From Cladopsammia gracilis (taxonomy: Eukaryota; Cnidaria; Anthozoa; Scleractinia; Dendrophylliidae): 64,000 bases of DNA. The notes beneath the pieces are model-generated. The model was not told where the DNA came from and made no database searches. It saw only the letters and a program-made list of their open reading frames with translations. The position numbers were made by a program, and so were the translations under genes. The stretch covers positions 1 to 64,000 of the forward strand of contig JAJGOT010001113.1 in assembly GCA_022457155.1 (NCBI GenBank). Reading direction: 5' to 3'. Shown one piece after another: positions 44,324 to 52,395 of this stretch. Within the stretch, counting starts at the first letter, position 1; every line of letters starts with the position of its first letter.

Positions 44324-45604
44324 TCACACGATCACCAGCTCATTTCCAATCTTATCGATTTTCACCATGTCTTCATAGAGAACAATGGCATGTACATTGA
44401 AGTTTGCCTCTGCATCTGCGTTCAATCGATACCTGAATATCAGCTGCTTGGGATCTCTTGTTGGTTTTTCAGTTTGATAAGTCAGATCGAAATAGATCAA
44501 CGGGAAAAGAGAATTGAAATTGGCTAGATTCAACTGTGTCCCTGTGTTGAAGTCATTTTTCCTCATTGCATAACTCATGACATCCTGGAAAATCCTCACT
44601 TTGCTTTCACTGTCATACTCTGTTTCCGGGTAGAAAACTCCGTTTCCATATTCCAGCCGGCAGTTCGACAAGGATGAGTTTGCATTGTCCGCATTCAGCT
44701 GGAAAGTGTTCATGAGATAAGGGCTATCTTCTTCTTTAGCGGCATCATTGGTTCTTTTAAGATAAACAAAAATATGCTTAACATTGTCAATACTTGCGGA
44801 TATCTGGAAGAATCCTGATGACTGCGTAGGAGCTGATTCGGAATACATCTCCCTCAGATATTTCCATTGTGTTTCTTTCAGGAATGAACTGACAAATTTG
44901 TCATAAAGAGAATCTTTGGGTGTCAATCTGGGGACCCAAAGCAAAAACCTATTCACGACAACTCTTCCAGCATCAGTGCCATTAGCCATATGAATTAATT
45001 CATTATCCTGTTGAAGCTTAATCTCAAATTGCAGCTGCATGGGCACAAGCATCTTATCCTCCAACTCTTCGAAAAAGGAAAAGCGATTCAGGGGAATGAT
45101 GACGTTAATGTTCTTTGCACCGCCGTTTCCATTGTTTTGCACTGCTTGAGATTGTATCCTGCGAGCTTCAAATCCTGCATTCGTATTAGCGGTTGTTGCA
45201 TCAGTATCCAAATACCAGAAACTGTTCTTGGCGACTGATCTGCTGAAGTCATCGGAGTATTCTAGCAAATTTTTAATAAAAGTAACGTTATGCAGATTAT
45301 CAGTCTCATAAACAATCTTTCCAGCAGAACTAATCTTCAGGTGATTAATCAGGGAATGAGCGCCATTGATTACTGTGATTCTGTCAGCTGCTGCATACCC
45401 AGCGCCGTCTGCTATTTTCTGGAGTTGAAACTGCACCTCGAAATACGCATTATACCAATCATAGAATGCGGATCGGTCATTAATCGTGAATTTATAACCA
45501 CTTTTTTGTTGGTGTTGAGCATTAGCTGGAGCTCGGATTGTATCATCCAGCTGGAAGCGCACTAATTCATTTCTTTGAAGATATTCATTCGATCGAAAAG
45601 CCAT
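44324..45604 (-). CDS. MCP: Double-jelly-roll major capsid protein (hexon-like)
   Basis: A 426-aa protein of the Polinton hexon family, which builds pseudo-hexameric capsomers. Diagnostic stretches include the N-terminal RNELVRFQLDDT, a mid-protein LVPMQLQFEIKLQQDNELI, and FLLWVPRLTPKDSLYDKF near residue 225, followed by the second jelly roll with LFPLIYFDLTYQ close to the C-terminus. The start lies in TTTAAAATGG seven bases after the basic-protein gene. Length is slightly short for the family (usually 450-650), but both barrels appear present. No break is visible in this copy; copy A has two 1-bp losses. Confidence 0.93.
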   Translation of the reverse strand: MAFRSNEYLQRNELVRFQLDDTIRAPANAQHQQKSGYKFTINDRSAFYDWYNAYFEVQFQLQKIADGAGYAAADRITVINGAHSLINHLKISSAGKIVYETDNLHNVTFIKNLLEYSDDFSRSVAKNSFWYLDTDATTANTNAGFEARRIQSQAVQNNGNGGAKNINVIIPLNRFSFFEELEDKMLVPMQLQFEIKLQQDNELIHMANGTDAGRVVVNRFLLWVPRLTPKDSLYDKFVSSFLKETQWKYLREMYSESAPTQSSGFFQISASIDNVKHIFVYLKRTNDAAKEEDSPYLMNTFQLNADNANSSLSNCRLEYGNGVFYPETEYDSESKVRIFQDVMSYAMRKNDFNTGTQLNLANFNSLFPLIYFDLTYQTEKPTRDPKQLIFRYRLNADAEANFNVHAIVLYEDMVKIDKIGNELVIV

Positions 45605-45610
45605 TTTAAA

Positions 45611-45985
45611 TCATTTTTTTCTTTTTCGAATTCCTTGCCCAGAGATCAACCTGTTCAATATGGCATCAGAACTTTCTCCCTTCGGTCGAGGAGGAGCAGC
45701 AGCAGCTTTTTTGGAGGAGGGTTTCCTTCTCATATTTCCCAGCTTTTTCATGATCAAATCACCAGATTTTTCAACTGCTTTTTTGCCGAGTTTATCCCCA
45801 GCGTGAGAAATTCCTGATTCCAAGGCTTTTTTCGCAATGGGTTTCGCGAATTTATTGAAGACGACTGATGCGACCTTCCTCATTGGTTTGAAAATATTGT
45901 CCACAATGACACCTGTTCCTTTGTGCCGGAAGACAAACCGCCCCAGCTGGGGGTGGAAAAAACGAGAGAATTCATAACTTTTCAT
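45611..45985 (-). CDS. Small basic virion protein, 124 aa
   Basis: Begins MKSYEFSRFFHPQLGRF in an ATAAAATG context. Residues ~25-80 form likely amphipathic helices rich in Lys and Ala; residues ~84-124 are strongly basic (KPSSKKAAAAPPRPKG, IRKRKK). Its start codon overlaps the penton stop by four bases (ATGA). Position between penton and major capsid genes and the composition suggest a DNA-binding or cement protein of the virion, comparable to adenovirus core proteins, but I see no specific family motif. Confidence 0.65.
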   Translation of the reverse strand: MKSYEFSRFFHPQLGRFVFRHKGTGVIVDNIFKPMRKVASVVFNKFAKPIAKKALESGISHAGDKLGKKAVEKSGDLIMKKLGNMRRKPSSKKAAAAPPRPKGESSDAILNRLISGQGIRKRKK

Positions 45986-46746
45986 TTTATTTGTTTTTTC
46001 AAGATAAGCGAGAATGCTGTATCAGCTCCATTCAAATCAACAATCCGCCTTTTCCCATCGGTGATATAAATCCGAATGGAGCTTATTCTGTTTTTATTCA
46101 CAGGGCTGAACATCACTCTCATGGGTTCCAAAGTGAAACTATAGGAGGCCTGCAGAACAGATGTTGAAAAGGAGAAGATGATATCGCTCTCTTCCCCATC
46201 CACAAGCGAATCACTTGTGAGATCGCAATGAACGTTCAACATATCAGTATCTTGGCTGAGGTTTGGAACTCTGGGGCCAATGTTGACTTTGTCTTTCAGA
46301 ATCTTTTTATCGAAACCAATGAGATCGCCAAAGTTGGATTTCTCGAGATCAAGTTGCCAGTTTTCTTCCAGCGTGATTGTTACTCTGAAAGTTGTGGGAG
46401 AGAAAACAAGATTGATTGGGAATTTTTCATTCTTTCCTGCGAGGGGGCCTGTTGCGTTTTGAATTGCCGCATTTATTGTGGAATAATCCCAAACCCCAGC
46501 AGGAAAGGTGATATCGGAAAATGTTTTCCCACCATCAGAGCTGAATTTAATCAGCTGATTTTTCAATGCCGCATTGATGTTATACCACGTAAAACTCATA
46601 TTGATAATTCTGTTCAACCCAACAACATACTGGGAATTTGGATCCAAAACAATGGGCCGATTGAATTTTGTTGTGAAATTTTCTGGTTTGTTTCCCCCAG
46701 TCTTGACGGAAAAGGATGACAGGACAATTTCTCTTTCGATTTCCAT
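45982..46746 (-). CDS. mCP: Penton-like minor capsid protein (single jelly roll)
   Basis: A 254-aa protein from the ATG at 46746, which follows the PPxY stop after one base (TAA-A-ATG); an upstream in-frame start at 46782 would overlap that gene and is less likely. Typical penton-family features are an N-terminal FxxxFNRPIVLDPNSQYVVGL strand pair, a WxLDLEKSNFGDLIGFDKKIL block, a DTDMLNVHCDLTSDSLVDG stretch, and a C-terminal SSIRIYITDGKRRIVDLNG. Penton proteins fill the five-fold vertices next to the hexon-like capsomers, which fits its position in the capsid cluster. Confidence 0.88.
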   Translation of the reverse strand: MEIEREIVLSSFSVKTGGNKPENFTTKFNRPIVLDPNSQYVVGLNRIINMSFTWYNINAALKNQLIKFSSDGGKTFSDITFPAGVWDYSTINAAIQNATGPLAGKNEKFPINLVFSPTTFRVTITLEENWQLDLEKSNFGDLIGFDKKILKDKVNIGPRVPNLSQDTDMLNVHCDLTSDSLVDGEESDIIFSFSTSVLQASYSFTLEPMRVMFSPVNKNRISSIRIYITDGKRRIVDLNGADTAFSLILKKQIK

Positions 46747-46747
46747 T

Positions 46748-47755
46748 TTAGGGCTTGAAATAGTTTTTAAAGAGCTTCTCATGCTGGGAACGATTGATGA
46801 CTCCCTCTTTCAGGAGAAGATCGAGAATTGACACCCCGGTATTTCTGATGCCCTGATTCGTATTCCCAGCAAGAATGGAGCCAACGATGACTTCAAGTTT
46901 CTGGAGAAGATCTTTGGGGTTGGAGAAAAAACGGATGGATCCACCCCTTCTGCTGACGCCCGATCCTTTAAATGGCTTGAGTTTCCCTCTATAATAATTC
47001 ATGTAGTCATTCAATACTTTTCTGTTAGCCTTTATTGGCTTCACTGCCACAGCCAATGCATCTGCCGTTATTTCACCGTTTTTGAATTTTTTGTTCTGAT
47101 AGCTGATGCGACTGTTCAGTTGGTCTCTTTTTTTTAAAGCCCGCTTTATAATGCTGTTTTCAATGAAATTTTTTTTCTTTTCTACCGGAACATTTGGCTG
47201 AGCTAAGACTTTCTCCGTTGTGTCATAATTTGATAAACCCATGTTATCTAGCATGTTATTAGCTGCGTCTTCTTGAGCGTCTTCCCCGTCTTCAGCTTCT
47301 GCTTCCGCTTCCGCTTCTTCCTCTTCTTCTTCCACAGCATAATCAGGAACGCCCTCTTCATATATAGATGATTCACCTTCTAACTCTGCCAGTACTTCTT
47401 CATATGTTGGCGGTCTTTCTGGAAGTTGCTTAGCTGCTTGCGGTGCAACAGCTGCCTCATCAGCATCAAATAAACCTTCAACATCCATTTCTTCAAATGG
47501 ATCTACGTCTGGATAATAATCAACGCCTGGTTTTTCTTCAATGACTTTCTTTTTCCTAAGTCTTGGAGGGGGTTTCAAATTCGATGCAATAACATCATCT
47601 AATTTTGTTGTTATGGGTTTGAACATTTTTTCAAACCCGATTTGGCTTGTCTCTTCACCCAACTTTTTCTGGGTGATGGTATCATGAACAAAGTTGATTT
47701 TTTTACCCAAAGCAGATTTGCTTTTAGCAATTTCTTGCCATTTCAATAAACTCAT
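46748..47755 (-). CDS. PPxY-containing Polinton virion protein
   Basis: A 335-aa protein from the ATG in AATAAAATG (47755); an in-frame ATG 15 bases upstream is possible. The conserved C-terminal ~65 residues (GGSIRFFSNPKDLLQKLE, then a GSILAGN segment and ILDLLLKEGVINRSQ) mark a protein found beside the penton gene in adintovirus-like elements. The middle is acidic (a Glu/Ala run, residues ~141-159) and holds PPTY followed by EEVL at ~115-122, a classic PPxY late-domain core that recruits NEDD4-type ubiquitin ligases. A structural or egress role is inferred. First gene of the minus-strand cluster. Confidence 0.75.
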   Translation of the reverse strand: MSLLKWQEIAKSKSALGKKINFVHDTITQKKLGEETSQIGFEKMFKPITTKLDDVIASNLKPPPRLRKKKVIEEKPGVDYYPDVDPFEEMDVEGLFDADEAAVAPQAAKQLPERPPTYEEVLAELEGESSIYEEGVPDYAVEEEEEEAEAEAEAEDGEDAQEDAANNMLDNMGLSNYDTTEKVLAQPNVPVEKKKNFIENSIIKRALKKRDQLNSRISYQNKKFKNGEITADALAVAVKPIKANRKVLNDYMNYYRGKLKPFKGSGVSRRGGSIRFFSNPKDLLQKLEVIVGSILAGNTNQGIRNTGVSILDLLLKEGVINRSQHEKLFKNYFKP

Positions 47756-47895
47756 TTTATTAAGAATCATAATCTCAGAATCTCAGAATCTCAGAATCTC
47801 AGAATCTCAGAATCTCAGAATCTCAGAATCTCAGAATCTCAGAATCTCACAAGTTGTCTCATATTTAGAAGAAGAATGTCATGTTCATTAATAAA
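47756..47895. promoter_or_regulatory. Divergent promoter region with (TCTCAGAA)n
   Basis: 140 bp between the two outward-facing gene clusters. About ten units of an 8-bp tandem repeat (47771-47849) fill the centre. Each start codon is preceded by AATAAA (47756-47761 complement and 47890-47895). It probably drives both the capsid cluster and the ATPase-fibre cluster. Repeat number differs by about one between the two element copies. Confidence 0.7.
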
Positions 47896-48528
47896 ATGAA
47901 AATCCCAAATTATGATTGTCAGGATCCAATCACAAATTTCAAACAACTTCACCCGTTCATGCCGGATCGAACTTTCAGAATGTTGATCTGTGGCCCTTCA
48001 GGATCGGGGAAAACAAATGTTCTCCTGGATATGATTTTCCGCCTGCTCTTCGACGATAAAATCTTCCTCTATGCGAAAAATCTTGACCAAACCAAATATC
48101 AGCATCTGCTGAAAACGTTTCACCCAATCAGCAAAGAAGCTGGGTATGACGTCGTGGAAGCATCCCCGGATGAAATCATCCCAGTTTCTGAATTGTCAGG
48201 GGATAATCAAAAGCTGGTTGTTTTTGATGATTTTGTTTCTGAAAAGAACCAAAAGCCATTGATTGATTATTTCATTCAGGGTAGGCATAAGAATTGTTCC
48301 GTGATTTATCTTTCACAAAGTTATTTCCAAACACCCAAAGATATCCGTTTGAATTGCTCACATTTTTGCATTTTTGAATTCCCCAGCAACAATGAAGTTT
48401 CTCTTCTCTGCCGGGAGACACAAGTCAGCAAAGAAGATTATCGTAAAGCAACGCATGATCCGTTCTCTTTCCTGTATGTGGATAAGCCGAGGAAATTCAT
48501 TGCCAAAAATTTTGATGAAAGGTTTTAA
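47896..48528 (+). CDS. ATPase: FtsK/HerA-type DNA packaging ATPase
   Basis: A 210-aa protein with Walker A GPSGSGKT (residues 33-40), Walker B KLVVFDDF (106-113), a sensor-like YLSQS around 139-143 and a C-terminal Phe-rich strand, as in the A32-like packaging ATPases of large DNA viruses and Polintons. It would pump the element genome into capsids. The start is chosen at the AATAAAATG context; the in-frame ATG at 47881 would add five residues. Its stop is fused with the next start as TAAAATG. Confidence 0.95.
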   Translation: MKIPNYDCQDPITNFKQLHPFMPDRTFRMLICGPSGSGKTNVLLDMIFRLLFDDKIFLYAKNLDQTKYQHLLKTFHPISKEAGYDVVEASPDEIIPVSELSGDNQKLVVFDDFVSEKNQKPLIDYFIQGRHKNCSVIYLSQSYFQTPKDIRLNCSHFCIFEFPSNNEVSLLCRETQVSKEDYRKATHDPFSFLYVDKPRKFIAKNFDERF

Positions 48529-48529
48529 A

Positions 48530-50320
48530 ATGAGTTATTCAAATGGATTGCTGTCTGAAACAAGCAACTTCCAGGGAGGAAAAGATGGAAAAGATGGATT
48601 GCCAGGAGTTGGTTTCAAGCTGACTCCCGCAGGAGACTTCGATCTTCAAAACAAAAAAATAACCAATATCGCTGAAGGAACGGGGAATTCGGATGCAATT
48701 ACCAAACACCAAGTTGACACGCTTGCAACGCAATTGCGGGCAGATTCTCTCCAGGTGGATGGGTCTTCCCATATGACTGGGGATCTTGATCTCAGGGGAC
48801 AAAAACTCATCAACCCCGGGGAAATAGAAATGAATCGCAAATTGATCGTCAATCTGGACACTGATGAAAACCAGGATTTGTCAGCGGTGAATATGGTCAC
48901 TCTGAAAAAATTCCACCCCAATGCTCCTGAACCAACTCATGAAGTCACGAAGGACCTGGATTTGAAAGGGCTTTTCAACGTGAAAAACTCAAAACAACAA
49001 ACATGGCATGATTTGGGAGCCGCATACAACAACCTGGTTTCTTATAATGACACCAAAAATATCTTTCTCAGCCGCAAAGAGACGTTTCCAATGGAGACGG
49101 CTTTGGATATGGGAAATCACACCATTTTTAACGTGAAAGATCCCGAAGTTGCCGATCAGGGCGCAAATATGCGATATGTGGATGCCCAATCCGCGAAAAA
49201 GCTTTCGTTGGAAGGTGGGACAATGACCGGAAACTTGGATATGAATTCGCAACAAATAAACAATATCGCAGCGCCAACTCTGAAGCATCAACCCACGTCA
49301 AAATCTTATGTGGACGGCAAGATAGGAGGTGTGGTAGCCCACACGATGGAATTAGAAGAGAAACTTAAAGAATATGTCAATGAATCGCATATCACGTCAA
49401 CCTCTCACCCAAAGGACGCATTCCGCTATCTGATGGAAAATGTGGATGAATCCAGCTCTGAACATGATATGGAAGTAACTGGCATAACTGATTTTTCAAA
49501 TTCACCGCATCATTTCAACAAGAAGGCTTATGACTTGAAAATAACAAAAGATCATTTCAATGAGTACGATGGGAGACTTGGATTCAATATGTTCAAACTC
49601 CCAGAGGGAGAGTTTACCGTGTGCGTGGAATTCTTCCCCGCGTCAATGGATGGTGTGAGCGTCAACGTTGTGAGCGCCAGTCTGAATATCAATCAACAAT
49701 CAACTAAGAAGTTTTCGGGGTATTCCAGATCCATCATCCACATGCACAAATGGAAGATCACTCCACCTGAATTTATTTTCCTGGATTTGAAATGGCGAGG
49801 CACTGCCGAGTCCGCTGAAAAAGGAAATGCAAATCTGATCATATATGGCATTGCTGGTTCTCAACCTGATGTTGAAAGCAGCGTCTTCGATTCCCCTTTC
49901 GTTTTTGAGGGTGGGAAGATGGTCATGGAGACTGACTTGGATTTGAATGGCCACAAATTGCTCAATTCAAATTTGAAGAATAATTTCATGCTGATTGGAA
50001 GATTTAGAAAATCATCTGGAGACGCCATAAATATACTTTTTGATAATTTTTTCAATGATATAGTCATCCCCATTCGATGCAAATTAATTAAAGCGTTTTC
50101 TCAAATTTTATCGAAAACATCTTCTTTTCCACAACTAAGTTTATATCTCCCAGATAAAGAATCACAAAGTGGAACGAGGGTTAGCAGAGATAATAGAATT
50201 CAATTATTTTCTTTTTCAAATGTTGTTTATAAGGAAGGAGAATTATTTTCAGCAAGAATAGATGATCGATCATTAAATATTGACAAGGCCCAAATCACAT
50301 TTCTTTTTGAAATTATCTAG
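48530..50320 (+). CDS. Fibre-like virion protein with collagen-like and repeated strand motifs
   Basis: 596 aa from the ATG at 48530. Near the N-terminus is a short collagen-like stretch (GGKDGKDGLPG, residues ~16-26). Then a motif recurs with the form DLxxxKIxNI...DAxTKxxVD: GDFDLQNKKITNI, TGDLDLRGQKLIN, TGNLDMNSQQINNI and late in the protein ETDLDLNGHKLLN, with partner segments such as SKSYVDGKI. This layout is typical of trimeric beta-structured tail or head fibres. The C-terminal ~150 residues may form a receptor-binding knob. The frame upstream of the ATG is open but overlaps the ATPase gene and is not used. Role inferred: virion spike. Confidence 0.75.
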   Translation: MSYSNGLLSETSNFQGGKDGKDGLPGVGFKLTPAGDFDLQNKKITNIAEGTGNSDAITKHQVDTLATQLRADSLQVDGSSHMTGDLDLRGQKLINPGEIEMNRKLIVNLDTDENQDLSAVNMVTLKKFHPNAPEPTHEVTKDLDLKGLFNVKNSKQQTWHDLGAAYNNLVSYNDTKNIFLSRKETFPMETALDMGNHTIFNVKDPEVADQGANMRYVDAQSAKKLSLEGGTMTGNLDMNSQQINNIAAPTLKHQPTSKSYVDGKIGGVVAHTMELEEKLKEYVNESHITSTSHPKDAFRYLMENVDESSSEHDMEVTGITDFSNSPHHFNKKAYDLKITKDHFNEYDGRLGFNMFKLPEGEFTVCVEFFPASMDGVSVNVVSASLNINQQSTKKFSGYSRSIIHMHKWKITPPEFIFLDLKWRGTAESAEKGNANLIIYGIAGSQPDVESSVFDSPFVFEGGKMVMETDLDLNGHKLLNSNLKNNFMLIGRFRKSSGDAINILFDNFFNDIVIPIRCKLIKAFSQILSKTSSFPQLSLYLPDKESQSGTRVSRDNRIQLFSFSNVVYKEGELFSARIDDRSLNIDKAQITFLFEII

Positions 50321-50324
50321 AAAA

Positions 50325-50870
50325 ATGAGAGCGAGAGAAGCGATCGAAGGGAGCGACCGAAGGGAGCCGAGCCGAGTGAAGCGAGCGCGAAAACAAAACA
50401 TCTTTGGTTTCAATCACATCAACCCCGCAATTCGGGAAGAAGAACTGGAAGAGATCAAAAAACTTTATCGATTTTATCACAAAAGATTTTGGTGTTTGAA
50501 ACGAGCGCATGGTCGATTCAAGAAAATGAATCTGCTCATGAATTTGACCTCTTCCGGTCTGGTTGCAATCGGGACGATTGCTGGGGCAACAACAATGAAT
50601 CCAATCGTTTTGGGAGTGATTTCAGGAGCAGGATTAGTTTTGAAAACCGCGAATGAAATGAAGAATCTGAAAAGCAAAATTAAGATGGCGAAATTCGCTT
50701 TCACCACCTATGAAAAAACATTGAGTGATTTGCGCTTCGCTTTGCGGGGAGGAAAATTCGACAGGGATGAATTTTTGTTTTCAATGGAAGCGATTGATGG
50801 GATTGTGATTGATTTGGGGTTGGATTTGGAAAAGTTTGAAGCTGAATGGGAGAAAAAATTTGAGGGTTGA
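50325..50870 (+). CDS. Uncharacterised protein with a hydrophobic membrane segment
   Basis: 181 aa from the ATG four bases after the fibre stop. The N-terminal ~20 residues are encoded by GAGCGAAGCGA/CGAAGGGAGC repeats and are strongly charged (SDRREPSRVKRAR). A helical region with aromatic and basic residues (YHKRFWCLKRAH) leads into a 35-residue glycine-rich hydrophobic segment (~72-106) that could span a membrane twice, followed by an amphipathic C-terminal helix pair. I recall similar proteins in Polintons of invertebrates but no known function; a membrane-active virion or egress protein is possible. Confidence 0.65.
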   Translation: MRAREAIEGSDRREPSRVKRARKQNIFGFNHINPAIREEELEEIKKLYRFYHKRFWCLKRAHGRFKKMNLLMNLTSSGLVAIGTIAGATTMNPIVLGVISGAGLVLKTANEMKNLKSKIKMAKFAFTTYEKTLSDLRFALRGGKFDRDEFLFSMEAIDGIVIDLGLDLEKFEAEWEKKFEG

Positions 50871-50994
50871 GTGAGCGAAGCGAGCCGGGAGTGAGCGAAG
50901 CGACCGAAGGGAGCCGTTGCGAGCCGGGAGTGAGCGAAGCGACCGAAGGGAGCCGTTGCGAGCCGGGAGTGATTCAACTCCAAATGGAGTGAAA
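50871..50994. repeat. GAGCGAAGCGA / CGAAGGGAGC repeat cluster
   Basis: Two tandem ~39-bp units plus partial ones (50872-50970), built of GAGCGAAGCGA, CGAAGGGAGC and GTTGCGAGCC. A perfect palindrome ACTCCAAATGGAGT follows near 50977-50990. The same short motifs occur in coding sequence across the element. The stretch lies at the convergent end of the membrane-protein gene and may act in transcript ends. Confidence 0.75.
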
Positions 50995-51088
50995 TCACAC
51001 ATTCCCAAGCGAACCAAAATCTGGTTCCATAATCATTTCAACAACTTCTGCTGCTGAGAAATCTTCTTCAAAATCATTTCCATTAAAA

Positions 51089-51250
51089 TCAAAAATCTAA
51101 AAGTTCCCCAAGAAAATCTTCTGGGTGATGACCTGATTTTTCGAGTTCAAGTAAAATTTTTATTGCAAAATCGTCATTAAAATTGAGATTCATCAATTCT
51201 ATAATATAATCACTGTCTTCCATCATTCTTTCGAAATCTTCTGCTTCCAT
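51089..51250 (-). CDS. Small acidic protein, 53 aa, possible +1 extension
   Basis: Starts at ATG 51250 in TTTAAAAATG, divergent from the 208-aa gene 45 bp away. It is acidic (MEAEDFERMMEDSDYIIE) with a helical C-terminus. The frame ends at TTT TGA; in the +1 frame an equally acidic stretch of about 31 codons stays open to the stop at 50997-50995. TTT TGA resembles shift-prone stops used in +1 frameshifting, so a longer product is possible. I do not recognise the family. Confidence 0.45.
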   Translation of the reverse strand: MEAEDFERMMEDSDYIIELMNLNFNDDFAIKILLELEKSGHHPEDFLGELLDF

Positions 51251-51295
51251 TTTTAAATAAGAAAAAAAATTATTTTTTTTTTTACTCCATATAAA
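51251..51295. promoter_or_regulatory. Divergent promoter, 45 bp, A/T-only
   Basis: Almost pure A/T sequence between two opposite start codons, with TTTAAATA toward the left gene and CATATAAA toward the right. The start of the right gene sits in an inverted repeat ACTCCAT...ATGGAGT. Confidence 0.55.
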
Positions 51296-51922
51296 ATGGA
51301 GTTGAAGGAATTGAAAACGAACCAAATCACAACCGAAGAACCGCAAATGAAAAAAACAATACAACCATTTGTTGAAATCCCTCTCCGGTTCAAAGAAAGA
51401 CCAATCACTCTCAAACTTGAGAAATGCGTCTTCAAAATTCATAAGAATGAAAACGGATTTTCATTGGGAATCAATCTAGATCAATCACCCCCTGAAATCA
51501 AAGAAAAGATGAAAGAGATAGAGGGGCAGATCAGAAAGCTTGCAATGGAGAATAAGTCAAAAGTTGTTAGACAAAATTGGAGATTCGGAAATTTTTCAGA
51601 AACAGATTTCAACCTGATTAAAACGGATCGAAGCGAGATGGAAAAAGTTTGGGGAAAGTTGTGGTTGACTCAAAAAGGAAACATCAGCGTTCCATTCTCG
51701 AAATTTGGTGAAGGAGAAGTTGGGCAAAGAAAATCCATTCGGTTTGACCCGCATGATCATATTGGAGAAAAACTAACAGGGCATGTGATCTTTCGAATTT
51801 CTCGCATCTTTTGTGGAAACTGTCAATCCATTTCATGTTCAATCAATTCAGTTTTTGTAACAAAATTCAATGGAAACGTTTCAGCGTTTGATAACTTTGA
51901 AGATACTGAGGAGGAATGGTAA
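51296..51922 (+). CDS. Uncharacterised 208-aa protein, possibly single-stranded-DNA binding
   Basis: Starts in CATATAAAATGG. The N-terminal half is charged (residues 1-90) with a beta-rich part (LKLEKCVFKIHKNENGFSLGI). The C-terminal half (~135-195) alternates hydrophobic strands (GHVIFRISRIFCGNCQSISC, NSVFVTKFNG) and ends acidic (EDTEEEW). Small proteins with a beta-barrel and an acidic C-terminal tail next to a polymerase gene are often single-stranded-DNA-binding proteins, but no motif proves it here. It is converging with the HTH gene across a palindromic hairpin. Confidence 0.6.
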   Translation: MELKELKTNQITTEEPQMKKTIQPFVEIPLRFKERPITLKLEKCVFKIHKNENGFSLGINLDQSPPEIKEKMKEIEGQIRKLAMENKSKVVRQNWRFGNFSETDFNLIKTDRSEMEKVWGKLWLTQKGNISVPFSKFGEGEVGQRKSIRFDPHDHIGEKLTGHVIFRISRIFCGNCQSISCSINSVFVTKFNGNVSAFDNFEDTEEEW

Positions 51923-51946
51923 ATGAAGTGAATGAAGACTTGTAAG

Positions 51947-51973
51947 TTTTTTCATTTCAAAGAAATGAAAAAA
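51947..51973. terminator. Perfect hairpin between convergent genes
   Basis: TTTTTTCATTTC (51947-51958), loop AAA, GAAATGAAAAAA (51962-51973): a 12-bp perfect inverted repeat in the 68-bp gap between two convergent genes, A/T-flanked on both strands. A bidirectional transcript end signal is the simplest reading. Confidence 0.5.
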
Positions 51974-51990
51974 AAACGTTTTCAATGAGG

Positions 51991-52395
51991 TTAATTTTTT
52001 ACCTTGATTTTTTTTCCCCTCTGATTTTCACTCAATTTTTCAATGAAGAAAACAAATTCAGGAGATTTCCATGTAAGATAATGAGAAATTTCCTCAGAAT
52101 CAAGGAAATGAGTTTTCTTCTTGAGGATTTGATTGATAAAAACTTGGCTTGAAATTTTAAACTTTTCTAGTTCATCCAAATCAAAAATATCTTCTCCATC
52201 AACTTGGAAAAAAGGTTCATCTGTTATTTCATCCCGAATGTAAAAAACTTTTCCATCTTTCCTTTTAAATTTTTTGTTTGCTCTTTTGAGAACTCTCCAA
52301 ATGTTGGCAATTGGAATTCCTGTTTGCTGGTTGGCTTCCTTAAATGTATAAAAAATATTTTTTTCTTTTCCTTCTTCCTGAATCGAAAACTTCAT
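51991..52395 (-). CDS. Putative helix-turn-helix regulator, 134 aa
   Basis: The ATG at 52395 is chosen because it sits in AATAAAATG at the symmetric promoter shared with the polymerase; the frame upstream overlaps the polymerase gene. Residues ~16-55 (FKEANQQTGIPIANIWRVL, then a basic KKFKRKDGK and FYI strand) resemble the NUMOD1-like DNA-binding fold: helix, TGI turn, recognition helix, then a short hairpin. The C-terminal half is helical and has no known motif. A regulator of early genes is inferred from fold and position. Confidence 0.55.
   Translation of the reverse strand: MKFSIQEEGKEKNIFYTFKEANQQTGIPIANIWRVLKRANKKFKRKDGKVFYIRDEITDEPFFQVDGEDIFDLDELEKFKISSQVFINQILKKKTHFLDSEEISHYLTWKSPEFVFFIEKLSENQRGKKIKVKN

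Noticed and set aside
47771..47849. 8-bp repeat as a CRISPR-like array
   Set aside because: The repeats are contiguous without spacers and lie in a eukaryotic transposon; it is a simple tandem repeat.
48374..48529. Upstream extension of the fibre protein
   Set aside because: It overlaps the ATPase gene in another frame, and the TAAAATG start at 48530 fits the element's pattern.
51253..51442. Long version (117 aa) of the small acidic gene
   Set aside because: The extra N-terminal part overlaps the divergent gene and its promoter; the internal ATG at 51250 has the usual start context.
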